A stretch of DNA of 64,000 nucleotides from Candidatus Tepidiaquacellales bacterium UBA2330 (GTDB lineage: Bacteria; Bacteroidota; Ignavibacteria; Tepidaquicellales; Tepidaquicellaceae): contig DDUU01000003.1 of the NCBI GenBank assembly GCA_002344965.1, positions 191,350-255,349 on the forward strand. Direction: 5' to 3'. Below are positions 53,231 to 61,716 of this stretch, piece by piece. Positions within the stretch are counted from its first letter, which is position 1; each line of letters starts with the position of its first letter. The notes under the pieces were generated by a model, which had not been told where the DNA came from, searched no databases, and worked only from the letters and a program-made list of their open reading frames with translations. The position numbers were made by a program, and so were the translations under genes.

Positions 53231-53573
53231 ATGAGATTTTTCGAGACAAAATTTTTTAAAAGAAGCAGACGAGTTCATTTCTCAACTTGACTCAAAGACG
53301 ATTAAGAAAATCATTTACAATATTGACCTTGCTGAACAAACCAATAACCAAAAACTTTTCAAGAAACTTCAAAATGAAATTTGGGAGTTTCGGACAAAAT
53401 TTGCAGGACTTCAAATAAGGCTTCTTGCATTTTGGGATAAGACTGACAGCAAAGAAACTTTGGTAATTGCGACACACGGTTTCATAAAGAAAGTTGACAA
53501 AGTTCCGACTAACGAAATTGACAGAGCGGTTAGACTTAGAAACAAATATTTCAACAACAGGCAAAAAAAGTAA
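53231..53573 (+). pseudogene. higB: HigB/RelE-type toxin gene with a one-base frameshift
   Basis: From ATG 53231 the frame reads MRFFETKFF, then leaves the frame at a run of six T (53252-53257). With five T it would continue KFLKEADEFISQLDSKT, which fits the known HigB start. The downstream frame (to TAA 53571) encodes LFKKLQNEIWEFRTKFAGLQ, RLLAFWDKTDSKETLVIATH and GFIKKVDKVP, classic HigB/Gp49-like toxin motifs. The toxin is therefore probably inactive, unless the base is a sequencing error or ribosomes slip on the T tract. The antitoxin gene follows after 4 bases. Confidence 0.75.
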
Positions 53574-53577
53574 TCAT

Positions 53578-53904
53578 ATGGCAACTAAAGAATTAAAGAC
53601 TTACTCACTTGTCGAGATGAAAGACAAGTATATCGGCAAAGCTGGGACACAAGAACGTGATGACTACGAATATGAACTTCGTATGGACGTTTTAGGAAAG
53701 ATGATTAAAGCAGCAAGACAAGAAAGAAATTTGACACAAGAAGAACTTGGCAGACTTATAGGAGTTCAGAAAGCCCAAATTTCAAAACTTGAAAGCAGCG
53801 CTAACAGTGCGACAATAGACACCATAATCAGAGTGTTTACAGCATTGAAAGCAGAAATCAACTTTAACGTAAAACTGGAAGACAACTTTGTCAAACTCAC
53901 CTGA
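53578..53904 (+). CDS. higA: HigA-type antitoxin, XRE-family HTH protein
   Basis: The 108-residue product starts at ATG 53578, just after the higB stop. A longer reading frame upstream overlaps higB and is not used. The C-terminal half has a helix-turn-helix of the XRE/Cro type (LTQEELGRLIGVQKAQISKL with ESSANSATIDTIIRVFTALK). The N-terminal part (YSLVEMKDKYIGKAGTQERD) is typical of HigA partners of HigB toxins. It is expected to neutralise HigB and repress the operon. It remains intact although the toxin gene appears broken. Confidence 0.9.
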   Translation: MATKELKTYSLVEMKDKYIGKAGTQERDDYEYELRMDVLGKMIKAARQERNLTQEELGRLIGVQKAQISKLESSANSATIDTIIRVFTALKAEINFNVKLEDNFVKLT

Positions 53905-53931
53905 CAAAAAAGTAAGCCGAACGAACAGAAC

Positions 53932-54060
53932 AAGTTTGGCGCAATAAGGGCTGAAGTGCTAAATTGAAGTTATGTTCTTCTATCTAGTTTTGTGATTTAT
54001 TTTCAGTTTAGCTTTCCGGAATCGCCAATGTGCTGAGCATGAGAATTTTATACCTCACCC
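53932..54060. repeat. Spacer element F (diverged)
   Basis: It contains GTTTGGCGCAATAAGGGCTG, then AAGTGCTAAATTGAAG and TATGTTCTTCTATC. The order and motifs resemble elements B-E, but no long arms pair well. It sits between higA and the next methyltransferase gene. Confidence 0.45.
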
Positions 54061-54098
54061 TGTAAGACGACACATCAGCATTATAATAACATAGAAAA

Positions 54099-54728
54099 AT
54101 GGAAAATTTTAACCGCAAGAAACACTGGGAAAATATCTATCAGACAAAAGATCTGAAAGACGTTAGCTGGTTTCAACCGATACCTGAAACCTCATTGGAC
54201 TTTTTTAAACAATTCAACGTGCCGACCAATGCAAAAGTAATTGACATTGGCGGCGGCGACAGTTTGTTAGTTGACCATTTACTCGACTTGGGTTATCATG
54301 ACATTTCAGTTCTCGACATTTCAGCGGCTGCCATTGACAAAGCAAAACAAAGACTTGGTGACAAAGCAAAAAATGTAAAATGGATAGTTGCAGATGCAGC
54401 GACTTTTAAACCAACTGAGAAATATGACTTTTGGCACGACAGAGCAGCATTTCATTTTTTGACAGACGAACAGGAAATTTCAAACTACTTGCAGACGGCT
54501 CAAGAAAGTATTAATCCGTCAGGTGTTTTGATTATCGGAACATTTTCAGAACATGGACCAAAAAAATGCAGCGGAATAGAAATCAAGCAATATTCGGAAA
54601 CGACAATGACCGACCTACTGAAAAAGTTCTTTGAGAAAATTAAGTGCATAACCGTTGACCATAAGACACCGTTCGGCACTATTCAGAACTTTGTTTTTTG
54701 CAGTTTCAGAAAATATCAAACGGCCTGA
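54099..54728 (+). CDS. Class I SAM-dependent methyltransferase
   Basis: The 209-residue protein has SAM motif I KVIDIGGGDSLLVDHLL, motif II ISVLDISAAAIDKAKQRLG, and an acidic motif III WIVADAATF. The N-terminal NRKKHWENIYQTKDLKDVSW followed by FQPIPETS is typical of a small-molecule methyltransferase family (Methyltransf_25 or thiopurine-like). It is the single gene of its unit, between spacers F and G. Confidence 0.9.
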   Translation: MENFNRKKHWENIYQTKDLKDVSWFQPIPETSLDFFKQFNVPTNAKVIDIGGGDSLLVDHLLDLGYHDISVLDISAAAIDKAKQRLGDKAKNVKWIVADAATFKPTEKYDFWHDRAAFHFLTDEQEISNYLQTAQESINPSGVLIIGTFSEHGPKKCSGIEIKQYSETTMTDLLKKFFEKIKCITVDHKTPFGTIQNFVFCSFRKYQTA

Positions 54729-54756
54729 TACGGCATGTAAAAAGAAGAGCGAAGGC

Positions 54757-54910
54757 ATAACACGGCTTTTACGTCAGTCGGGCGTGATCCCGATGAAAGA
54801 TCGGGACAGTCTGTGCATACCCTGAGATTTGTGTCTCTTTTCAAATTCAGTGAATTGACAGTTTTATATTATAAATACCCGGCTTCGGCAATATTCAAAC
54901 CGTAAAAAAG
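54757..54910. repeat. Spacer element G with a TCCCGAT hairpin
   Basis: It includes CATAACACGGCTTTTACG on the left and CAATATTCAAACCGTAAA on the right, which pair loosely. In the left half is the perfect hairpin TCCCGAT-GAAAG-ATCGGGA (54788-54806). The hairpin type is common in Bacteroidota intergenic DNA. There is no gene between 54729 and 55017. Confidence 0.55.
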
Positions 54911-55017
54911 GTAAATAGAGTTTTGTAATAAAGACGGAATCCAGAAAAAAGATATTTTAAATTTAAACCTGACTGCAAAAACATTAAAAAAATTTCATTA
55001 TTTAACATTTAAAAAAT

Positions 55018-55491
55018 ATGCCGGTATCAAACTCAGCATCATTGCATCACACAAGTATTTTAGTCAGTGATATAGAAAAATCTGCCAAAAAATTGGCAAA
55101 AACTCTTTCCGTAACCTGGAACATCTGGACAATTACACCTGAGCATTGCTTTGTAAACGGAGAGAGTTCTCCTTTTTCATTCAAAGCTGCTTTTGCTCAG
55201 GTAGGCGATGGAAACCTGGAATTAATATCGCCGCACACTGGAAACAGTGTTTATAACGAGCATTTAAAATTAAGAGGTGAAGCTTTTCATCATGCTTGTT
55301 TTGCTTATGCCGACCTGCAAAGTATGCAGTCAGCAAAAGATGAATTAGAAAAGCAAGGATTTAAACTGATTCAACACGGTTACACAGAAGGTGTTTTTGA
55401 GTTCTGTTACTTTGAATTGACAGAACCAAATATGTTACTTGAGTTACTTTATCTGAAGGAATTACCGCCGCCGGAAAAAACAATCGGGTAA
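55018..55491 (+). CDS. VOC-family (glyoxalase/methylmalonyl-CoA epimerase-like) protein
   Basis: The 157-residue protein has the VOC fold signature: LHHTSILVSDIEKSAKKLAK at the start, GDGNLELISP for the metal-ligand Glu of the first module, GEAFHHACFAYADLQS (His), and MLLELLYL near the end (Glu). This matches the Glyoxalase_4 group, close to epimerases. The substrate is unknown. It is the last gene of the cassette-like array. Confidence 0.85.
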   Translation: MPVSNSASLHHTSILVSDIEKSAKKLAKTLSVTWNIWTITPEHCFVNGESSPFSFKAAFAQVGDGNLELISPHTGNSVYNEHLKLRGEAFHHACFAYADLQSMQSAKDELEKQGFKLIQHGYTEGVFEFCYFELTEPNMLLELLYLKELPPPEKTIG

Positions 55492-55564
55492 GTGAATTCT
55501 TTCATTTGCAATTCTTTGACAGATTAGAAGCTCTGCCGCCCGGCATTTGCCAGGATTTGTTATA

Positions 55565-55650
55565 TGTCATGCAGGGAGACGTGCTTTAAATTCAGTTTAG
55601 TTTTTAAATTGAAGCTTTAGTTCCGGATGAAAGTTCTGCACTCCAAAACA
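55565..55650. repeat. Spacer element H (diverged)
   Basis: GTCATGCAGGGAGACGTGCT followed by TTAAATTCAGTTTAG resembles the start of elements C and D (GGGGTGAAGTGCTTTAATTC), followed by GTTCCGGATGAAAGTTCTGC. It lies in the gene-free stretch before the P-loop gene and may mark the right end of the island. Confidence 0.4.
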
Positions 55651-55710
55651 TCTATTGAGTTGATTCGAAAACGATTTAGGAAATTGCAGAATTCAACATG
55701 AGATCAAATC

Positions 55711-56232
55711 ATGAAACGAATATTAGTATTTGGTAACGGAGGATCCGGTAAATCAACTTTATCCGTGACTCTCGGCGATTTGCTGCATTTACCGGTAATT
55801 CATCTGGACAAATATTTCTGGCAGCCAAACTGGATTGCAACGCCGGTTGATGATTGGAATATTATAGTAGAATCTTTTTCAGACAGTGAAGAATGGATAA
55901 TAGACGGTAATTATTCAAGGACAATGAATATAAGAATAAAAAGAGCTGACTTAATCATATTTTTGGATATGCCGAATATGCTCTGTCTTTACCGTATTTT
56001 TAAAAGAAGAATCAAGTATAACAGGAAGACAAGACCGGACATGAATGAAGAATGCACTGAAAAACTGGACCTCGAATTTATCAAATGGGTCTGGAATTTC
56101 AAAAAGAGAAACAGAGCGAAAATACTTGATAAACTGGAAGTTGCAAGTAAAACAAAGCGAATCATTATACTAAAGAACAGAAAACAGGTAAATGAATTCA
56201 TTGAAGGTCTAAAGAATTATAAAATTAAGTAA
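55711..56232 (+). CDS. P-loop NTPase, topology-modulation/adenylate-kinase-like
   Basis: The 173-residue protein starts MKRILVFGNGGSGKSTLSVT (Walker A). It continues HLDKYFWQPNWIATPVDDW and EEWIIDGNYSRTMNIRIKRA with DLIIFLDMP (Walker B-like), the layout of the FlaR/topology-modulation family within the small nucleotide-kinase-like NTPases. No reaction is assigned with certainty. Codon choice is host-like (AGA arginine), so this probably lies outside the island. Confidence 0.85.
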   Translation: MKRILVFGNGGSGKSTLSVTLGDLLHLPVIHLDKYFWQPNWIATPVDDWNIIVESFSDSEEWIIDGNYSRTMNIRIKRADLIIFLDMPNMLCLYRIFKRRIKYNRKTRPDMNEECTEKLDLEFIKWVWNFKKRNRAKILDKLEVASKTKRIIILKNRKQVNEFIEGLKNYKIK

Positions 56233-56326
56233 AGGTGATAAAGTTTGCAGATGATTTCATATAAATCCATATTGACGCAGCTCCAAAAAATTCTATTATG
56301 AAATAAGCCAATAATGAAATTAAAAA

Positions 56327-56809
56327 ATGAATAATAAAATAATTACATTTACTAAAACCAATGCTGATGATTTAAATACTTTGTTTGAATTTCAGCTTGA
56401 CGCGGAGGCAAATTATTTTGCGGCATTTACTTCCAAAGATCCAAAAGATAAAATTGCATACATTGAAAAGTATTCAAAGCATATAGCTGACCCGTCTATA
56501 AATATGCTGACTATCAGAGTCAGCGGTGAAATAGCAGGCAGTATTGCAAAATTTTTTATCGGGAATGAAGCAGAAATTACATACTGGATCGGCAGAAAAT
56601 TCTGGGGGAAGGGGATTGCTACAGCTGCATTAAGAAACCTGCTGAAGATTGAAAAGGTCAGGCCGATATACGGACGCACGGCATTTGACAATATTGGCTC
56701 ACAGAGAGTACTTGAAAAGTGCGGGTTTGTAAAAACAGGAACTGACAGGGGATTCGCAAATGCCCGTCAGGAAGAGATTGAAGAATTTATTTATAAACTT
56801 TCTGAGTGA
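56327..56809 (+). CDS. GNAT-family N-acetyltransferase
   Basis: The 160-residue protein has the RimJ/RimL-type layout: YWIGRKFWGKGIATAALRNL (acetyl-CoA loop with GKGIAT) and IYGRTAFDNIGSQRVLEKCG (motif B, Asn-x-x-Ser pattern), then FVKTGTDRGFANARQEEIEE. The middle segment SGEIAGSIAKFF is the central strand pair. The substrate is unknown. It is a single gene. Confidence 0.92.
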   Translation: MNNKIITFTKTNADDLNTLFEFQLDAEANYFAAFTSKDPKDKIAYIEKYSKHIADPSINMLTIRVSGEIAGSIAKFFIGNEAEITYWIGRKFWGKGIATAALRNLLKIEKVRPIYGRTAFDNIGSQRVLEKCGFVKTGTDRGFANARQEEIEEFIYKLSE

Positions 56810-56901
56810 ACATCTGAAGCAACTTTAAATTAGTTCTATTGCATGAAATTCATTGTTAATATTAAATTATATTATATTTTTAATTACAAATTTAAATTAA
56901 G

Positions 56902-57474
56902 ATGAAAAATATAAATAAAAAGTTATCACAGGAACAGATCAGGGAGCTTCTTGAGACATTAAAAGTCAGATTTGAAAAAAACATGAAGCGACATAAAGGT
57001 CTGGAATGGAATAAGGTGAAAACAAGACTTGAAGATGTCCGGTCTCCGGAAAAGCTGTGGTCACTTTATGAAATGGAAAGAACCGGCGGCGAACCTGATG
57101 TACTGGAACTTGATAAGAAAACAGGCGAGTATATTTTTTGTGACTGTTCTGCAGAAAGTCCGAAAGAGCGCAGAAGCGTTTGTTATGACCGTGAAGCGCT
57201 TGAATCAAGAAAAGAACATAAACCTAAGAACAGCGCAGCAGGAATGGCTGAAGATATGGGGATTGAGATATTGACAGAGGAGCAATACAGAAAACTGCAG
57301 GAAACAGGAGAATATGATTTAAAGACTTCAAGCTGGGTGAAAACTCCTGCCGAAATCAGAAAGCTCGGAGGAGCAATATTCTGCGACCGCCGCTTTAATA
57401 CTGTATTCACATATCACAACGGAGCAGAATCTTATTACGCTTCAAGAGCTTTCAGAGGACTGCTGCGCGTGTAG
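56902..57474 (+). CDS. DUF4256 family protein
   Basis: The 190-residue protein contains the highly conserved DUF4256 segments LSQEQIRELLETLKVRFEKN, WSLYEMERTGGEPDVLELD, FCDCSAESPKERRSVCYDRE and KLGGAIFCDRRFNTVFTYHN, then GAESYYASRAFRG. The family is widespread as a stand-alone small protein and its function is unknown. No membrane segment is present. Confidence 0.93.
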   Translation: MKNINKKLSQEQIRELLETLKVRFEKNMKRHKGLEWNKVKTRLEDVRSPEKLWSLYEMERTGGEPDVLELDKKTGEYIFCDCSAESPKERRSVCYDREALESRKEHKPKNSAAGMAEDMGIEILTEEQYRKLQETGEYDLKTSSWVKTPAEIRKLGGAIFCDRRFNTVFTYHNGAESYYASRAFRGLLRV

Positions 57475-57519
57475 AATTAAAGGGTTATATTTTTAAAACA
57501 AAAAAAACAAAAATTAAGA

Positions 57520-58527
57520 TTGAAAAAAATAATATGTATAATGTCCGTCTTTATCGCTCTCACAATTGTAAACGGACAGCCCAAACCCGGAATGCGTTAT
57601 GAAGATAAGATAAGGATAAGAGAAGCGATAAAAATTGCAGATGAATTCGGAGAAAAAATCTGGAAAGGAATTAATGATGTTCCATTCGTAATAATTCTTA
57701 TAACCGACAGCACAGAATTTATGATCAACCATCCTTATCCTTCAGATGATTTTACTAACTCCGGATTTGACAGTATATTAAATACAGATATCTACAGCAG
57801 ACCGAAGCAATTTGATAAACATTTTCTGGCTACTTTTCCGGCGGTGAAAGGAGTTAACTGTATTGTTGTCGGGACGCCTGAAAATACCGGTAAACATTCA
57901 ACTGACTGGATTGTCACACTGCTTCATGAACATTTTCATCAGTACCAGTATTCATATCCTGATTATTTCTCCGGCGTTAACAGTCTTGATCTTTCCGGCG
58001 GGGATCAGACAGGAATGTGGCAGTTAAACTATCCTTTCCCGTATGACAGCGTTGAGATTGCCGGACAATTTAAAAAATACAGTTCAGCTTTATCCGAAGC
58101 GCTTGAGGGTATTGAGACAGAAGAATTTGAAGAAAAATTAGACGTATATATTTTGGAAAGAAATAAACTTAAACAGATACTTAAGCCGGCTGATTATCGT
58201 TATTTATCATTCCAGATCTGGCAGGAGGGTATAGCGCGTTATACTGAATATAAATTTTTAGAATTGTTAAGCAGTTATACTCCAACAGATGAAATGTTAG
58301 AGATACTGGACTTTGTTGCATTCGGTAAATACAAAGATGATTTTTATAAATCGAAAATTAATCTCCTGAATCGGCAGACAATCGATGAGGACAAAAGACT
58401 TTGCTTTTATGAGATTGGTTTTGCTGAAGGATTATTGCTTGATAAACTAAATCCTGACTGGCGGGATAATTACCTTAAGGAAAAATTTTTTATAGAGAAT
58501 TACAGCAGTAAACTTAATTTGCGCTGA
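57520..58527 (+). CDS. Secreted putative metallopeptidase-like protein with an HEHFH motif
   Basis: The 335-residue protein starts with TTG and has a signal peptide (KKIICIMSVFIALTIVNG). It contains WIVTLLHEHFHQYQYSYPDY, a gluzincin-like HExxH pattern, and a later Glu-rich helix (SEALEGIETEEFEEKLDVYI) plus WQEGIARYTEYKFLELL. These features resemble secreted zinc peptidase-like proteins, but no family is certain. Its TGA stop lies inside a copy of the repeat motif GCGCTGAGT that begins the downstream array. Confidence 0.75.
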   Translation: MKKIICIMSVFIALTIVNGQPKPGMRYEDKIRIREAIKIADEFGEKIWKGINDVPFVIILITDSTEFMINHPYPSDDFTNSGFDSILNTDIYSRPKQFDKHFLATFPAVKGVNCIVVGTPENTGKHSTDWIVTLLHEHFHQYQYSYPDYFSGVNSLDLSGGDQTGMWQLNYPFPYDSVEIAGQFKKYSSALSEALEGIETEEFEEKLDVYILERNKLKQILKPADYRYLSFQIWQEGIARYTEYKFLELLSSYTPTDEMLEILDFVAFGKYKDDFYKSKINLLNRQTIDEDKRLCFYEIGFAEGLLLDKLNPDWRDNYLKEKFFIENYSSKLNLR

Positions 58528-59885
58528 GTTCTCACGCGGGTGTGGATTTTTAAATCAAATGTATCTGAAAATATTACATTACGCTGAGTCCTCCCGTGAG
58601 TGTTAATATTAAAGTCAAATGTAACAGAGGGAGAGACTCAGCCGGAACGAAGAACGAACGAGGGAACGGACGGGACAAAATATACATTACGCTGAGTCCT
58701 CCCGTGAGTGTAAATATTAAAGTCAAATGTAACTGAGGGAGAGACTCAGCTGGAACGAAGGGCGGGTGTGGATTTTTAATCAAATGTATCTGAAAATATT
58801 ACATTACGCTGAGTCCTCCTGTGAGTGTAAATATTAAAGTCAAATGTAACTGAGGGAGAGACTCAGCCGGAACGATCGGTTATGAACGGGATATTGGAAT
58901 TGATTTGCGCTGAGTCCTCCCGCGGGTGTGGATAATAAATTATAATGTAACTGAGGGAGAGACTCAGCTGGAACGAAGGACGGGTGTGGATTTTTAAATC
59001 AAATGTATCTGAAAATATTACATTACGCTGAGTCCTCCCGCGGATGTGGATAATAAATTATAATGTAACTGAGGGAGAGACTCAGCCGGAACGAAGAACG
59101 AACGAGGGAACGGACGGGACAAAATATACATTACGCTGAGTCCTCCCGTGAGTGTTAATATTAAAGTCAAATGTAACAGAGGGAGAGACTCAGCCGGAAC
59201 GAAAGCGGGTGTGGATTTTTAAATCAAATGTATCTGAAAATATTACATTACGCTGAGTCCTCCCGCTGGTGCGAGCGATAAATTATAATGTAACAGAGGG
59301 AGAGACTCAGCCGGAACAAAAGCGGGTGTGAGCGATAAATTATAATGTAACAGAGGGAGAGACTCAGCCGGAACGAACGGTTATGAACGGGATATTGGAA
59401 TTGATTTGCGCTGAGTCCTCCCGCGGGTGTGGATAATAAATTATAATGTAACTGAGGGAGAGACTCAGCTGGAACGAAGGGCGGGTGTGGATTTTTAATC
59501 AAATGTATCTGAAAATATTACATTACGCTGAGTCCTCCCGCGGGTGTGGATAATAAATTATAATGTAACAGAGGGAGAGACTCAGCCGGAACGAAGGGCG
59601 GGTGTGGATTTTTAATTCAAATGTAACTGAGGGAGAGACTCAGCCGGAACGAAGAACGAACGAGGGAACGGACGGGACAAAATATACATTACGCTGAGTC
59701 CTCCCGTGAGTGTAAATATTAAAGTCAAATGTAACTGAGGGAGAGACTCAGCCGGAACGAAAGCGGGTGTGGATTTTTAATCAAATGTATCTGAAAATAT
59801 TACATTACGCTGAGTCCTCCCGCGGGTGTGGATAATAAATTATAATGTAACAGAGGGAGAGACTCAGCCGGAACGAAGGGCGGGA
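58528..59885. repeat. Mosaic hairpin-repeat array (about 13 units)
   Basis: The array is built from hairpin units: GCTGAGTCCTCCC, a 30-35 base loop, then GAGGGAGAGACTCAGC and CGGAACGA. There are about 13 right arms and about 11 good left arms; two units lack the left arm. Two loop types occur (GTGAGTGTAAATATTAAAG-like and GCGGGTGTGGATAATAAATT-like). Three linker types join units (ACGAACGAGGGAACGGACGG, GTGTGGATTTTTAATCAAAT, CGGTTATGAACGGGATATTG). Loop and linker types are shuffled. No reading frame inside is credible. Confidence 0.9.
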
Positions 59886-59927
59886 TTTAAGAATTTACAA
59901 TGACTTAACTTTAATAAGATAATTAAT

Positions 59928-60305
59928 ATGAATAATATACTTTCGGGATTTTTCACAGTAGTTATTATATTTGTATTTACCGGATGTGATACTGATATTA
60001 AAATTGATAATTACAAATCCAATGAGATCCTGGCAGTAACGATAGAAATTGAAGACGATATAGAAATTGAGAAAATTACTTTAAATTCAAATAAAAGTTT
60101 AAATACTGACAGTATCTCACTGATTGAAATCGGAGAAAAGAAAATTTTTGATCTTAAATGTCCTCAAAAAGGCGAAGGAACATTTTCAGTTTGTGTGTTT
60201 ACAAAGTCTGACACATTGTGTTCCGCAGAGATCTATGCTGAAGGAGGATACAGACCAAAGCTAAAACTGAAAGCCGGTAAGTTTGAAGTAATGGAATGGT
60301 TCTGA
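59928..60305 (+). CDS. Small lipoprotein of unknown function
   Basis: The 125-residue product has a lipoprotein signal (NILSGFFTVVIIFVFTGC, lipobox VFTGC, Cys about residue 20) and an acidic mature part with repeated short strands (AVTIEIEDDIEIEKITL). No known domain is recognised. It follows the mosaic repeat array and is a single gene. Confidence 0.8.
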   Translation: MNNILSGFFTVVIIFVFTGCDTDIKIDNYKSNEILAVTIEIEDDIEIEKITLNSNKSLNTDSISLIEIGEKKIFDLKCPQKGEGTFSVCVFTKSDTLCSAEIYAEGGYRPKLKLKAGKFEVMEWF

Positions 60306-60356
60306 ATGAAATAATATCACTGACACTGCTGAGTTTTGAATACTGATAAAATTTAA

Positions 60357-60917
60357 ATGCCGGAAAGAATTAAATATGCTGCTGTGCTGCGTGGAATAAA
60401 TGTCGGAGGTCATCATAAAATTCCAATGGCAGAACTTTGCCGTGAATTCAATGTGCTTGGTTTTACAAATGTTTCTACTTTGCTGAACTCTGGAAATGTT
60501 ATATTTGATACAGATTCAGACAGCCCGGAAAAAACTGTAATAAAAATTGAAAATCGATTACAGAAAACATTTGGCTTCCCGGTACCTGTAATACTGAGAG
60601 ATGCCGGTGAAATTCAGGAGATAATTAAGCTTGAACCGTTTAAGAAAATTAAAATAACAAAGGACATAAGATTATATGTTTCATTTTTAAAACATCCGTA
60701 TAAAAATGAAATGAAGCTGCCGCATATTTCAGAGAACGGATCATTCAGTATAATTGAAGTGTATAAAAATAATTTATTCAGTGTTTTAGACATTTCAACC
60801 GGCAAGACCACAAAAGGAATGGAAGAACTGGAAAAGCTATTCGGAAAGGAAGTAACTACAAGAAACTGGAATACTGTTAACAAGATTTTTGAGCTGCAGC
60901 ATTTGCATTTCAAATAA
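60357..60917 (+). CDS. DUF1697 family protein
   Basis: The 186-residue protein starts with the diagnostic DUF1697 segment KYAAVLRGINVGGHHKIPMA, followed by LGFTNVSTLLNSGNVIFDTD and FPVPVILRDAGE, and ends with VTTRNWNTVNKIFEL, all conserved in the family. It is a cytoplasmic protein of unknown function that is widely distributed as a stand-alone gene. Confidence 0.95.
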   Translation: MPERIKYAAVLRGINVGGHHKIPMAELCREFNVLGFTNVSTLLNSGNVIFDTDSDSPEKTVIKIENRLQKTFGFPVPVILRDAGEIQEIIKLEPFKKIKITKDIRLYVSFLKHPYKNEMKLPHISENGSFSIIEVYKNNLFSVLDISTGKTTKGMEELEKLFGKEVTTRNWNTVNKIFELQHLHFK

Positions 60918-61041
60918 TTACTTTAACTTTATTAATAATGATATTGCAAATACAGGTATATAATGTAATACTGAACTTTGTCCTTAAGATACTTAATTTA
61001 AATTATTTCCGGTCTGAATCGGAAATTTATATAAACAACTT

Positions 61042-61320
61042 ATGAAAATTTTACATAAAGATGACGGCAGCAAAGGAATGTTCTATATTGAGAATGACGG
61101 TAAACATACTGCAATAATGACCTACGTCCGGGCCGGAAAAAATATTATTATTGATCATACTGAAATTGACAAAATTCATTCAGGAAAAGGAATTGGCAGA
61201 CAATTATTAGAGAAAGCTGTAAGCTTTGCGCGTGAAAAGAACATTAAGATAATGCCACTTTGTCCTTTTGCAAAATCTGTCTTTGATAAGGATAAGGATA
61301 TACATGATGTACTGATGTAA
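61042..61320 (+). CDS. YjdJ-like small GNAT N-acetyltransferase
   Basis: The 92-residue protein is a minimal GNAT of the YjdJ/YidJ type: MTYVRAGKNIIIDHTEIDKI, HSGKGIGRQLLEKAVSFARE (acetyl-CoA loop GKGIGR) and KIMPLCPFAKSVFDKD (conserved LCPF). In many bacteria the partner gene encodes a YjdI-like iron-sulfur protein; here a truncated version follows 17 bases downstream. Substrates are unknown. Confidence 0.93.
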   Translation: MKILHKDDGSKGMFYIENDGKHTAIMTYVRAGKNIIIDHTEIDKIHSGKGIGRQLLEKAVSFAREKNIKIMPLCPFAKSVFDKDKDIHDVLM

Positions 61321-61337
61321 GTGAAACTAATATTAAT

Positions 61338-61463
61338 ATGAATAAAATAAAATTTGTAAAAGAATATACCAACGGAGATATAATGATACTCCGGCAATCC
61401 GGAAATTGCATTCATTCCGGAATGTGTGTAAAGAATTTATCAAAAGTTTTTAAGCACAAATAA
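61338..61463 (+). pseudogene. Truncated YjdI-like (4Fe-4S)-binding protein fragment
   Basis: A 41-codon frame starts MNKIKFVKEYTNGDIMILRQ and continues CIHSGMCVKNLSKVFKHK before a TAA. The EYTNGDI and CIHSGMC segments are the hallmark of the YjdI/Fer4_19 family, which is usually about 65-80 residues and has a further Cys later. The second half is missing, and the DNA after the stop does not continue it in any frame I can read. The neighbouring YjdJ-like gene supports the assignment. Confidence 0.7.
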
Positions 61464-61716
61464 AAATATTTCTGCAAATTTTTTAGATGAAAGTTGTTTT
61501 AAAATTAATTCTGATATGACTCTGATTTCTGTATAAAAAATTATTTAAAAATTTATTATGACAATCAATTTAGTTATTTTAAAAATAAAATCCGATTAAG
61601 TGACAAAATTTTTTAAAGTTATTAACATTCTTAATGCTTTATTGAAGGAAAAACAAAGGAGTTTTTAAATATATACCTATTTTAATTCAAGTGTTTAATA
61701 TTAATTAATTTTATTT
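61464..61716. other. AT-rich spacer without gene
   Basis: About 250 very AT-rich bases after the truncated iron-sulfur gene. No gene or repeat is seen. Homopolymer A and T runs are frequent. Confidence 0.5.

Noticed and set aside
53068..53259. 63-codon plus-strand frame before higB
   Set aside because: It lies across spacer E and the higB promoter and does not resemble a protein.
39600..55710. Canonical integron
   Set aside because: No integrase gene, and spacer ends do not match the attC core GTTRRRY. The cassette-like idea is kept as a finding but not called an integron.
58574..59502. Minus-strand proline-rich reading frames in the mosaic array
   Set aside because: They are translations of the repeat units (repeated PPFVPAESLPQLH-like peptide) and have no independent support.
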